Below, one piece after another: positions 27,955 to 35,997 of a stretch of DNA of 64,000 nt. The DNA lies in NCBI RefSeq assembly GCF_009827495.1, contig NZ_WTZA01000001.1, positions 1,054,001 through 1,118,000 on the forward strand, in the 5' to 3' direction. A program made the translations under genes and the position numbers. Every line of letters begins with the position of its first letter. Position 1 is the stretch's first letter. The notes beneath the pieces are model-generated. The model did not search any database. It saw only the letters and a list, made by a program, of their open reading frames with translations, and was not told the origin of the DNA. This stretch comes from Tsuneonella aeria (lineage in GTDB: Bacteria > Pseudomonadota > Alphaproteobacteria > Sphingomonadales > Sphingomonadaceae).

Positions 27955-29628
27955 TTACTCGAATGGCCCACCCACAGCCCGCCCGTTGACGTAGATCTGC
28001 CGCATCGGCCGTGTGCGCAACTCGACCCGCGCGTTTTCCAGTTCCGCCACGGCGGGGGGCGCGGCGACGGGGTCGGGCGGGAACGGGACGAGGTCCGACG
28101 TGCGGAAGCGCGCCAACTGCACCCCCGTGGGCGTGACCAGCGCAACCGATCGGGCCCCGCCTGCAGTGCCGGTGTCCACAGCCACGCAGAAGTCGGGGCA
28201 CATCCACGGATTTGCCTGCAAATAACGGCGGATCGCCCGCTCCAGCGCCGCATCGGGCACCTGCATCCGCAGGCGGAAGTCTGGGACTGTCGAACGGTCG
28301 AACGAGGGATAGGGCCGCGCGGCGAGTGCCAGTGCCTCGCGCGCCTTGCTGGCGATGGCACCGTCCTTGCTTTCGGCCAGAGCGCGCAAGGCCCTGCGAC
28401 CCGCGTCGCCGAAATCCCAGCGCAGCGCGGCGTAGTCGAAATCTTCCGCGCTCACCGCGCCGCTTTCCAGACGCGCGACCTGGTTGCGCGCGCTGATCGC
28501 GCCGAAGTCCACCAGTGGCAGCGAGAGCACCAGCGCGACGACGCAGACCACCGCCGCCAGGTGTAAGTTCGCCTGACGCACGCGGTCCAGCCACGCGCCG
28601 CCGCGCCAGCCGCGCACAACCGCGACGAACCAGGCGAGGCCATAAGCACAGGCGACCGCGATGGCGATAAGACCCCACAGGCGCTCCGGGCTGAGCCCGT
28701 GTTGCGCAACGCGCGTCCCCAGCGAGAATGCCGCAAAGGCCGTCAGCGGCAGGACCACGAGGACGAGCACCATGCCCGCGGCACGCAGGGCGCGGTTGCC
28801 GCTCATCTCCGCGTCGGTGTCGCGGATGATCGCGTTGGCGATGAGCCATGCCCCGGCGGCGCATGTCAGCAATACGGGGGTGGCGCTCCGCGTGGCGGAC
28901 CACAGCACATCCGGCCCGGAAACCGCCATCGCCACCAGGAACACCACCAGGGCTAGAGCCAGCGGCACGCCAAGGATCGACATGATGACCATCACCACGC
29001 GCTGCAGCGTGCCGATGATGCGCGCCTCGTTCCGCAAAACGCCCAGTGCGGCGCCGAATGCCGCGCCCGACCACGTCCAGCCGAACCAGCCTTCACGCAT
29101 AAGGTCTCGCAGCACGTCGATCCGCAAGAGGTGGAACAGTTCGCTCAGCACGAGCAGGAGGAGCCAGGACGCACCGGTGAAGGCAAGCGCGCCTGCCGCC
29201 CCGATCGCATCGCGCCAGGCATGACCGTGTATTTGCGCGTATGGCGTATCGAATCGCGTGCGGTGAAACCCGCTCTGGAACAGGGGCACCGCGATGCCCG
29301 TCGCGATCAGACCGGCGATGAACGCAAAATGCGGCGTTGCGTAGGAATCGCCGCCCCCCACCGCGCGCCATGCGAGCCCTGCCATGACGAGACCGACGAC
29401 GGCGGCGAACGCGAGCGGCCCCTTCCACCGATCCCGATCCGCCGTAAAGGCAAAGGCCATCGGCCCGAAGAAGAGCAGCGCCGAGAGCGCAGCGCGCCAG
29501 GGTACGCCGGTGTCAGGCCCCCGCCCGCCGCTCGCGAAATGAATGCCGAGGCCTGCCAGGGCCAGGAGGCCGGCAAGATACCACGGCCGCAGCGGCCATT
29601 CTTCACGCAGTTCCGATTCGGTCGCCAT
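27955..29628 (-). CDS. DUF4153-type polytopic membrane protein
   Basis: About 557 residues from ATG 29628, chosen because AAGGGGG lies 5 bp before it; a TTG six codons upstream keeps the frame open. About eleven to twelve hydrophobic helices fill residues 20-400. A soluble C-terminal part of about 150 residues follows (DFDYAALRWDFGDAGRRALRAL and beyond). The overall arrangement fits the DUF4153 family, whose role is unknown. It shares the strand with gatC but has its own ribosome site. No catalytic motif was recognised. Confidence 0.7.
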   Translation of the reverse strand: MATESELREEWPLRPWYLAGLLALAGLGIHFASGGRGPDTGVPWRAALSALLFFGPMAFAFTADRDRWKGPLAFAAVVGLVMAGLAWRAVGGGDSYATPHFAFIAGLIATGIAVPLFQSGFHRTRFDTPYAQIHGHAWRDAIGAAGALAFTGASWLLLLVLSELFHLLRIDVLRDLMREGWFGWTWSGAAFGAALGVLRNEARIIGTLQRVVMVIMSILGVPLALALVVFLVAMAVSGPDVLWSATRSATPVLLTCAAGAWLIANAIIRDTDAEMSGNRALRAAGMVLVLVVLPLTAFAAFSLGTRVAQHGLSPERLWGLIAIAVACAYGLAWFVAVVRGWRGGAWLDRVRQANLHLAAVVCVVALVLSLPLVDFGAISARNQVARLESGAVSAEDFDYAALRWDFGDAGRRALRALAESKDGAIASKAREALALAARPYPSFDRSTVPDFRLRMQVPDAALERAIRRYLQANPWMCPDFCVAVDTGTAGGARSVALVTPTGVQLARFRTSDLVPFPPDPVAAPPAVAELENARVELRTRPMRQIYVNGRAVGGPFE

Positions 29629-29718
29629 GCGTTCCCCCTTCAGCAATTGCCGCTCGGGTTAGCGTTCTGACCAGCCGCAGGCATGAGCAAAGGCTGATCG
29701 ATCGGTGAAATTGCGTGA

Positions 29719-30300
29719 TTATTGCGGTGCGGAGGGCGCGCCCGCCTGGGGCTGCGCGGGCTGGCCCGGAGCGCCCTGCTGCTGGCCCTGCATCATCTGC
29801 TGCAACACCTGGAACCGGCGCTGCGCGTCAGCCTCGCTCATGAAATCCACGAGTTCGACCTCGAACACGAGATCGGCGTTGGGAGGAATCGGCGCGCCCG
29901 GAGGCGGCGAGGCGCCATAGGCCTTGTCGGCGGGAATCCGTACCAGGTACTTCCCGCCCTTCTGCATCTTCTGCAGCGCTTCGGAAAAGCCTGGCACAAC
30001 GCCCGAAACCTGCATCGGCATGCCGTCGGGAATGATCCCGCCGGTGGGGAACGGCAGGGCCTGCGACTGGTCGAACACCGTGCCATCGGCCAGCTTGCCG
30101 GTGTACTTGACGAAAACCACGTCCTCGGCGGTCGGAGAAGGTCCCGTGCCTTCGGCAATCGTATCAACTTCCACCCCGCCCGGCAGCGCCGCCCAGGCAA
30201 GACCGGCTGCCAGCAATACCGCCGCCGCGATGGCCAGCCACAGCTTGGTGAGCGACCCGCGGGCGATGGACTGCAGGGGAACGCGGGTGATGTCGGTCAT
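29719..30300 (-). CDS. FKBP-type peptidyl-prolyl cis-trans isomerase, membrane-anchored
   Basis: 193 residues from ATG 30300. One N-terminal hydrophobic helix (LWLAIAAAVLLAAGLAWAAL) anchors or exports the protein. The FKBP domain follows at residues about 45-150: VKYTGKLADGTVFDQS, IPDGMPMQVSGVVPGFSEAL, KYLVRIPADKAYG, and PNADLVFEVELVDF. These hold the aromatic proline-binding pocket. A Gln/Pro/Ala-rich tail (QQMMQGQQQGAPGQ) is low complexity. It probably assists folding in the periplasm. S21 follows on the same strand upstream at 30617. Confidence 0.93.
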   Translation of the reverse strand: MTDITRVPLQSIARGSLTKLWLAIAAAVLLAAGLAWAALPGGVEVDTIAEGTGPSPTAEDVVFVKYTGKLADGTVFDQSQALPFPTGGIIPDGMPMQVSGVVPGFSEALQKMQKGGKYLVRIPADKAYGASPPPGAPIPPNADLVFEVELVDFMSEADAQRRFQVLQQMMQGQQQGAPGQPAQPQAGAPSAPQ

Positions 30301-30410
30301 CGAAAGATCCTGCACAAATGCAAAGGGCGCGACTTGCGCCGCGCCCCGATGCCTTAGGGATGTGCCGGGTGCAAGGTGTCTGTATCACCCGGCCCCACCG
30401 CGAAACGGCC

Positions 30411-30617
30411 TTACTTGGTGCCGTCACGCTCCGCGCGCTTGCGATCCATCTTGCGGGCGCGGCGAACGGCGGCGGCCTTTTCCCGGGCGCGCTTCTCGCT
30501 CGGCTTTTCGTAGTGGCGGCGCAGCTTCATTTCGCGATAAACGCCTTCGCGCTGCAGCTTCTTCTTGAGCGCGCGCAGGGCCTGGTCGACGTTGTTATCG
30601 CGAACGATGATTTGCAT
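30411..30617 (-). CDS. rpsU: Ribosomal protein S21
   Basis: 68 residues from ATG 30617; the open frame runs 23 codons further up but those are not S21-like. The small-subunit protein is highly basic: [40 protein letters not shown], and RARKMDRKR. Length and sequence match alphaproteobacterial S21. It binds the platform of the 30S subunit and supports initiation. It is divergent from crcB with 216 bp between the starts. Confidence 0.97.
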   Translation of the reverse strand: MQIIVRDNNVDQALRALKKKLQREGVYREMKLRRHYEKPSEKRAREKAAAVRRARKMDRKRAERDGTK

Positions 30618-30833
30618 GTACTCTGACACCTCACAACAAAGCCGCAGAGCCCGCCGGATACAGCGGGGATGCGCCCTTGGAAACATAACGAAAAGGGCGA
30701 GGCATCCATGACGGATGTCCCGCGGGCCGCGCGCCCTTAACCCCTCGAATGCGATTCTGCAAGTGCGCCTGTTCGTTCAAAGCATGCGGATGCCTATGCA
30801 CGGCGTGGCGCGGCGGCTAAGGCGCGAGGCAGG

Positions 30834-31253
30834 ATGACCACCGCCCCGACATTTGCCGCCAGCCCCTTGGCGGCCAGCGCCCTGGTGTTCGCCGGCGGCG
30901 GCGCGGGCGCGCTGCTGCGTTATCAGGTGGGCCGCGGAATGACCCGTGCCTTCGGTCCTGCCGCCATGACGGCGTTTCCGTGGGCGACACTGGCGGTCAA
31001 CGTGATCGGCAGCCTTGCGATGGGTCTGCTCGCAGGCTGGCTGGCGCGCCACGGCGAGGGGCGCGAAGGCGCACGCCTGCTGATCGGGGTGGGTCTGCTG
31101 GGGGGCTTCACGACCTTTTCCAGCTTCAGCCTAGAACTGATGCTGCTGATCGAACGGGGGCAGGCGGCGAGCGCGTTCGCCTATGCCGCCGTGTCGGTCC
31201 TCGCAGGCCTCACCGGCCTCTATCTCGGACTTATCGCGATGCGCCTGACATGA
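30834..31253 (+). CDS. crcB: Fluoride exporter CrcB/Fluc
   Basis: 139 residues with four membrane helices. A dimeric fluoride channel protecting the cell from environmental fluoride. GGGAGALLRYQVGRGMTR carries the family GAxxR motif, ATLAVNVIGSLAMGLL the pore Asn, and GLLGGFTTFSSFSLELMLL the TTFSTF-like phenylalanine track. No fluoride riboswitch was recognised upstream. It is the first gene of a tightly overlapped set; its stop overlaps the next start (ATGA at 31250). Confidence 0.95.
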   Translation: MTTAPTFAASPLAASALVFAGGGAGALLRYQVGRGMTRAFGPAAMTAFPWATLAVNVIGSLAMGLLAGWLARHGEGREGARLLIGVGLLGGFTTFSSFSLELMLLIERGQAASAFAYAAVSVLAGLTGLYLGLIAMRLT

Positions 31254-32419
31254 CTTCGGAAAACACCCCAGCCGCCGGTGCAAGTGGCGACGTGCGCCAG
31301 TTCACCGTCGCGGCCGACGACGATGGCGTGCGCCTGGACCGCTGGTTCAAGCGGCACCTCCCGCAGGTGGGCTTCGCGACCGTCAGCAGGTGGGCGCGCA
31401 CGGGCCAGATCAGGGTCGACGGAAAACGTGCGAAGCCGGAAGACCGCCTCGCCGCCGGGCAGGTGCTTCGCGTGCCGCCGGGCGGCGACTTGCCCAAAGG
31501 CAAGCCCTCCAAGCCCATTCGCCAGCTGACGGCGGAGCAGATCGCGGAGGCCGAGGCAATGGTCATCGCCCAGACGCCCGCAGCCATCGTGCTGAACAAG
31601 GCGCCCGGCCTCGCAACGCAAGGCGGGACCAAGACGACCGCCCATGTCGACGGCCTGCTCGATGCCTTCGGGCAGGAACCGCGCCCGCGCCTCGTCCACC
31701 GACTCGACAAGGATACCAGCGGGGTGCTGCTGATCGCCCGCACGCCAGGCAGCGCAGCGTTTTTCTCGCGCCGCTTTTCAGGACGCAGTGCGAAGAAGAT
31801 CTACTGGGCGCTGGTGGCCGGGGTGCCGGACGTGGCGCATGGGCTGATTGAAGCGCCGCTGGCCAAGCAGCCAGGCACCGGCGGCGAGAAGATGCACGTT
31901 GACGAGGAGGCGGGCCAGCCCGCCAGGACCCGTTACCGCGTGGTCGAACGCGCCGGAAACGCGGTTTCCTGGGTGGAGCTCGAGCCCCTCACCGGCCGTA
32001 CACACCAGCTCCGCGCGCACATGGCGGCGATCGGCCACCCGATCGTGGGCGACGGCAAATACGGCGGGCAGGAGGCGTTCCTTACCGGCAGCATCAGCCG
32101 CAAGATGCATCTCCATGCACGGCGACTGATCATCGACAGCCCCGACGGGGGAAAGATCGACGTGACCGCGGAACTGCCGGATCATTTCGCAGCCAGCATG
32201 ACGCAAATGGGCTTCGACATCACGCTCAGCGATGCTTCCCCCACGGAAGGGCCGCCCGAACGTTCGCGCGAGGAGAAGAAGCAGGCCGCCCGCCAGCACG
32301 CGAAGCAGGCGCGCAAGGAACAGCGGCCCACACGACGCGGGCGCGCCGACGCGCGCGCGGCCGGGGGCCGGAACGCCCGCAAGACCAAGGTGCCGCGAAA
32401 GCCGGCGGGCAAGCGCTGA
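31250..32419 (+). CDS. RluC-type 23S rRNA pseudouridine synthase
   Basis: 389 residues from ATG 31250. An S4 RNA-binding domain (VRLDRWFKRHLPQ and GQIRVDGKRAKPEDRL) precedes the catalytic domain with RLVHRLDKDTSGVLLIAR (catalytic Asp) and GRTHQLRAHMAAIGHPIVGD. It isomerises specific uridines of 23S rRNA. A lysine/arginine-rich tail of about 60 residues after residue 330 is probably an RNA-binding extension. Closest type is RluC; position specificity is not proven. The longer open frame inside crcB is not used. Confidence 0.92.
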   Translation: MTSENTPAAGASGDVRQFTVAADDDGVRLDRWFKRHLPQVGFATVSRWARTGQIRVDGKRAKPEDRLAAGQVLRVPPGGDLPKGKPSKPIRQLTAEQIAEAEAMVIAQTPAAIVLNKAPGLATQGGTKTTAHVDGLLDAFGQEPRPRLVHRLDKDTSGVLLIARTPGSAAFFSRRFSGRSAKKIYWALVAGVPDVAHGLIEAPLAKQPGTGGEKMHVDEEAGQPARTRYRVVERAGNAVSWVELEPLTGRTHQLRAHMAAIGHPIVGDGKYGGQEAFLTGSISRKMHLHARRLIIDSPDGGKIDVTAELPDHFAASMTQMGFDITLSDASPTEGPPERSREEKKQAARQHAKQARKEQRPTRRGRADARAAGGRNARKTKVPRKPAGKR

Positions 32420-33015
32420 TGCACCCCAACCCGCTGTTCCGCAGCGATGACCGCGCCCTCCTGGAGACGCTTATCGACGAAGTGGGCTTCGGCATGGTCT
32501 TCGCCGCCACGCCGGACGGGCCCCGGGTCGCGCATACGCCCCTGATTTACCGTGATGAGGTGGTGCAGTTTCACCTGGCGCGTGGCAACGCCCTCACGCG
32601 CTGGCTCGCCGGAGAGACCGCGCTGGTCACAGTCAACGGGCCCGATGGGTACATCAGCCCACGCTGGTACACCGACCGCGCTACCGTGCCGACGTGGGAT
32701 TACGTCGCGCTGGAACTGGAAGGTCCTGTGCGGCGGTTGGACGGGGAAGCGCTCGACGCCCTGCTCTACGCGCTGATCGATCGGCACGAAGGGCGGCTCG
32801 GCGGCGCACGCTGGAGCGCGGACGAAACCCCGCCAGATATGTGGCGCACGCTCCACGCCGGGATCGTCGGATTTGCGCTCGAAGTGAAGGCGTGGCGTCC
32901 CACCATCAAGCTGTCGCAGAAGAAATCTCCGGCCGATCGCGAGGCGATCGCCGAGGGGCTGGAGGCAAGCGGCCGCGCCGCCCTGGCGCATCTCATGCGG
33001 ACGATCGCGGCGTGA
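32419..33015 (+). CDS. PaiB-like FMN-binding negative transcriptional regulator
   Basis: 198 residues. Matches the PaiB family: a split-barrel FMN-binding fold with HPNPLFRSDDRALLETLI at the start, AHTPLIYRD, FHLARGNALTRWL, and YISPRWYTD with PTWDYVALELEG, ending in AWRPTIKLSQKKSPADREAI. Bacillus PaiB affects sporulation and protease genes, but in proteobacteria the role is unclear and direct DNA binding has not been shown for this protein. Start and upstream stop overlap as TGATG. Confidence 0.88.
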   Translation: MHPNPLFRSDDRALLETLIDEVGFGMVFAATPDGPRVAHTPLIYRDEVVQFHLARGNALTRWLAGETALVTVNGPDGYISPRWYTDRATVPTWDYVALELEGPVRRLDGEALDALLYALIDRHEGRLGGARWSADETPPDMWRTLHAGIVGFALEVKAWRPTIKLSQKKSPADREAIAEGLEASGRAALAHLMRTIAA

Positions 33016-33659
33016 GGCTGGCGGTGTTCGATTGCGACGGAACGCTGGTCGATGGCCAGGCCGCGGTCTGCGACGCAATGGAGACTGCCTTCGCCGAAGC
33101 CGGCCTGTCCCGCCCCGACCGCAACGCCATCCGCCGGATCGTCGGGCTCAGCCTGCCCCAGGCTGTGCGCGTGCTCGCCCCCGATGTTGACACGGCGCGG
33201 CAGGCGGCCGCGGTCGATGCGTACAAGACGGCATTCCGCCACGCGCGCGCGACCGGCGCGCTGGAGGAACCGCTCTACGCGGGGCTGCGCGATGTGCTCG
33301 AGCACCTGAGCGCAAGTGGATGGATTCTGGCGGTGGCGACTGGCAAATCGGATCGCGGGCTTACTGCCTGCCTCGCCGGACACGGTATCGATCACCTGTT
33401 CGGTCCCCTCCAGACGGCGGACCGCCATCCGTCCAAGCCCGATCCCGCCATGCTGGACGCGGCGATGCACGAGGCGGGGGCTGCGCCGACCGACACCGTG
33501 ATGATCGGCGACACCAGCTTCGACATGGCAATGGCCCGCGCCGCCGGCGTCCGCGCCATCGGCGTCGCCTGGGGCTATCACGCGGCGGACGAATTGCGGG
33601 AAGCCGGTGCCGAGGCAGTCGCTGCAACCCCGGCCGAACTGAAGGACCTGCTTGCATGA
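33012..33659 (+). CDS. HAD-family phosphatase (phosphoglycolate phosphatase-like)
   Basis: 215 residues from GTG 33012 overlapping the previous stop (GTGA). HAD motif I is VFDCDGTLVDGQ with both catalytic Asp, motif II is in LAVATGKSDRG, motif III is the Lys in HPSKPDPAMLD, and motif IV is VMIGDTSFDMAMARAAG. The helical cap is of the C1 type, as in Gph. Likely substrates are small phosphates such as 2-phosphoglycolate from DNA repair, but this is not certain. Confidence 0.9.
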   Translation: MRLAVFDCDGTLVDGQAAVCDAMETAFAEAGLSRPDRNAIRRIVGLSLPQAVRVLAPDVDTARQAAAVDAYKTAFRHARATGALEEPLYAGLRDVLEHLSASGWILAVATGKSDRGLTACLAGHGIDHLFGPLQTADRHPSKPDPAMLDAAMHEAGAAPTDTVMIGDTSFDMAMARAAGVRAIGVAWGYHAADELREAGAEAVAATPAELKDLLA

Positions 33660-33880
33660 CGAACGACCGGCCGCCGCGCGATCCGGCCAAGGCGCGATTC
33701 TATTTCATGGCATTCCACCGGGTACTCGGCGCCGTTCTGGTGGTGCTCGGCCTGTTGGTGATCGAAGGTCAAATCGACTGGCCACGCTCCGCCGGCTGGG
33801 CCTTCCTGGGGCTGGGGCTGGTGGACGTGTTCCTGGCGCCCTTCCTCCTCGCGCGCCTTTGGCGGACCCCGCCCCAATGA
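33656..33880 (+). CDS. Small two-helix membrane protein
   Basis: 74 residues with two predicted membrane helices, VLGAVLVVLGLLVIEG and AGWAFLGLGLVDVFLAPFLLA. Start overlaps the HAD stop and the stop overlaps the ATP12 start, both as ATGA, which supports it as a real translated gene. The family is not recognised. Confidence 0.75.
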   Translation: MTNDRPPRDPAKARFYFMAFHRVLGAVLVVLGLLVIEGQIDWPRSAGWAFLGLGLVDVFLAPFLLARLWRTPPQ

Positions 33881-34575
33881 AGCGCTTCTGGAACGAGGTT
33901 GCCATCCAGCAGGCGGGCGGCGGCTGGCAGGTCGCGCTGGACGGGCGCGCCATCCGCACCCAGGGCGGCGCGCCGCAGATCGTGCCCACGCGCGCGCTGG
34001 CGGAGATGCTGGCGGCGGAATGGCGCGCGCAGGGCGAGACCGTCGACACGACCGGCTTTCCCGCGCGCGACATGGCCGATCATGCAATCGACAGCGTGAC
34101 GAGCGATCCCGAGGCAGTGATCGCCAAGCTGTTGCGCTACGCCGAGAGCGACACCTTGTGCTACCGTGCCGACCCTGACGAAGCGCTCCACCGGCGCCAG
34201 TGGGAGGTCTGGGAACCGCTCGTCGCAGCGTTCGAGGCACGCGAGGGCGTGCGGATGGACCGCGTCAGTGGTATCATCCATCGCTCGCAGCCGTCGGACA
34301 CCCTCGATCGACTGCGGGCGCGGCTGACCACGATCGATCCGTTCACCCTCGCCGCGCTTGAGGTCATGACTGCGCTCTCTGCCTCGCTGTGCGTCGGGCT
34401 GGGAGCGCTCGAGGTCGACGCGGACCCGCAAGCCTTGTGGGACGCCGCGGAGTTAGAGGAAACCTGGCAGGCGGAATTGTGGGGCGTTGAGCCAGAGGCC
34501 GAAGCGCGCCGCAAGCAGCGTGCGCGCGCCTTCCTCCACGCCGCGGCCTTCGCCCGGGCCGCCCGCGCCGGCTAG
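33877..34575 (+). CDS. ATP12-family F1-ATPase assembly chaperone
   Basis: 232 residues. The family binds the unassembled alpha subunit of F1-ATPase; alphaproteobacteria share it with mitochondria. KRFWNEVAIQQAGGGWQVALDGR at the start carries the conserved RFW/W-LDGR pattern. The middle has EWRAQ followed by RDMADHAIDSV, and DTLCYRADP and WEVWEPLVAAFE are also characteristic. The last gene of the overlapped set beginning with crcB; its stop shares bases with the end of the convergent GDT1 gene. Confidence 0.92.
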   Translation: MKRFWNEVAIQQAGGGWQVALDGRAIRTQGGAPQIVPTRALAEMLAAEWRAQGETVDTTGFPARDMADHAIDSVTSDPEAVIAKLLRYAESDTLCYRADPDEALHRRQWEVWEPLVAAFEAREGVRMDRVSGIIHRSQPSDTLDRLRARLTTIDPFTLAALEVMTALSASLCVGLGALEVDADPQALWDAAELEETWQAELWGVEPEAEARRKQRARAFLHAAAFARAARAG

Positions 34576-35141
34576 CGCAGCGCGGTTTCCACGAACACCC
34601 AGATGCCGATGGCGAGGAACAACAGCGCGGCAATCACGCGCACCGTCTTCAGCGGCACCTTCTCCACGATGCGGTCGCCCAGGAACACCGCCGGCACGTT
34701 GGCGATCATCATCCCGATTGTCGTTCCCGCCGCCACTGCCACCAGGTCCTGATAGCGGGCGCCCAGCGCGATGGTGGCGATCTGCGTCTTGTCGCCCATC
34801 TCCACGATGAAGAACGCGATCAGCGTGGTGAGAAAAGCGCCGTAGCGCGCCGGTCGCGGTGCATCCTCAGCGTCCAGCTTGTCGGGCACCAATGTCCAAG
34901 CCGCCATCGCGATAAAGCCGGCGCCCACCGCGTAGCGGAACCACGCGCCGTCGAGCAGGCCCGCGACTGCCTGGCCCAACCACGCCGCAATGGCATGGTT
35001 GGCCAGCGTTGCCACCAGGATGCCCAGCACGACCGGCAGTGGCCGACGGAACCGCGCGGCGAGAACGATCGCGAGCAGCATCGTCTTGTCGCCGATCTCG
35101 GCCAGGGCCACGACCGCGGTGGAAGTCAAAAGCGCGTCCAT
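34572..35141 (-). CDS. GDT1/TMEM165-type manganese (cation) exporter
   Basis: 189 residues from ATG 35141, six helices in two repeats. Each repeat carries the family motif: VALAEIGDKTMLLAIVLAAR and FFIVEMGDKTQIATIALGAR. Bacterial relatives (MneA and similar) export Mn2+. The 5' leader at 35212-35331 matches a yybP-ykoY riboswitch that senses Mn2+, agreeing with this role. The open frame extends 49 codons upstream through that leader, but the extension lacks homology and starts inside the riboswitch. Confidence 0.92.
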   Translation of the reverse strand: MDALLTSTAVVALAEIGDKTMLLAIVLAARFRRPLPVVLGILVATLANHAIAAWLGQAVAGLLDGAWFRYAVGAGFIAMAAWTLVPDKLDAEDAPRPARYGAFLTTLIAFFIVEMGDKTQIATIALGARYQDLVAVAAGTTIGMMIANVPAVFLGDRIVEKVPLKTVRVIAALLFLAIGIWVFVETALR

Positions 35142-35211
35142 GAACAGTCTCCGGGCCGGGCGATCGAGACGACAAACGGCACCACCGCGTTCCGCCCGGC
35201 CAGGCGAAAAC

Positions 35212-35331
35212 GATGATGCCATTGGTCTCGTCCAGACGGCGTACCGTCCCCTTGCGCCACGATCTCTCGATCGAGTGTGTTGACGCAAGGAACCGCGCGG
35301 GGCGCGGCGGGCTACTCCCCAGATGACAAGC
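35212..35331 (-). ncRNA. yybP-ykoY (Mn2+) riboswitch
   Basis: Read on the minus strand, the leader has GGGGAGTAGCC (35310-35320), GCGTCAACACACTCGAT (35270-35286) and GACGAGACCAATGGCATCAT (35213-35232) in order. These match the conserved blocks of the yybP-ykoY aptamer: the 5' GGGGAGUAGC, the UCAACA loop, and the GAGACCAAUGxC end segment. The aptamer is followed after about 70 nt by the ATG of the GDT1 exporter. Ends are approximate. Conserved blocks rest on memory of the consensus, not a covariance search. Confidence 0.8.
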
Positions 35332-35400
35332 GCTCGCTAGCAGGATCGGCCAGAGCTGGCAATCGTGGCGCGCGGCGCGGAGGCCGCAACTCGGTTTAGG

Positions 35401-35997
35401 TCAGCCGATCCAGTCGGCGACCTGGCCCGCCACGTCGTTGGCCGCGGTGTTGAGCGCCGCGCCCACCGGAGCCGCTTCGGGCAGGACGTTGGGCACCGTC
35501 GCGGAGAACCGGCGGGTGGTCACCTGCCTGCCATTCACGTCGCGCACGGCATCGAACGTGACGACGACGGACGAAGTGCGCGCGTCATAGCCGAAATCGA
35601 TCAGCGTGCCGCGAAGCTGGTACGTGGGGGTGAGCGCCGGATCGTTGTTGTCGATCACCAGCCGGCCCGTCCGCGCACGGATGGTTTCGCCCAGCAGGCG
35701 GCGGAACAGGCGCGAAGGCTTGTCCACCCACACCGCATCCTTGACGTAGGCGATCTGTGTGTCGTCCACCTGCACCGGCACGCGATTGACCGCGAGGCGC
35801 TGGGGCGTCACCGGTTCTTCAACTGCGATCGCCTGCGCAATGTCGCCGCTGATCGTGGTCCCGGCCGCGACCGTTTGAGTCGGCGTCAGGCTCAACAGGC
35901 TTTCGGGCACCTTGCCGCCGAAGCTGATGCAGCCGGCCAGCAGCAGGCTGCCCAACAGGATCGATCCGGATTTCATAGTGATCATCGGGTTTCTCAT
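35401..35997 (-). CDS. ABC-type transport auxiliary lipoprotein (Mla/Pqi-associated)
   Basis: 198 residues with a lipoprotein signal (SILLGSLLLAGC) and no other membrane segment. It resembles the ABC_trans_aux (PqiC/YmbA-like) lipoproteins often encoded with MlaD-type proteins. YDARTSSVVVTFDAVRDVNGRQV and TRRFSATVPNV are typical of the C-terminal half. It is the last gene of the mlaEFD set, its start overlapping the mlaD-like stop as ATGA. Likely an outer-membrane or periplasmic docking partner for the MCE ring. Confidence 0.85.
   Translation of the reverse strand: MRNPMITMKSGSILLGSLLLAGCISFGGKVPESLLSLTPTQTVAAGTTISGDIAQAIAVEEPVTPQRLAVNRVPVQVDDTQIAYVKDAVWVDKPSRLFRRLLGETIRARTGRLVIDNNDPALTPTYQLRGTLIDFGYDARTSSVVVTFDAVRDVNGRQVTTRRFSATVPNVLPEAAPVGAALNTAANDVAGQVADWIG

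Noticed and set aside
30618..30833. Fluoride riboswitch before crcB
   Set aside because: None of the conserved segments of the fluoride aptamer could be found in the 216-bp gap.
35142..35288. 49-codon N-terminal extension of the GDT1 exporter
   Set aside because: It lies within the leader carrying the manganese riboswitch, and its sequence is not related to the family.
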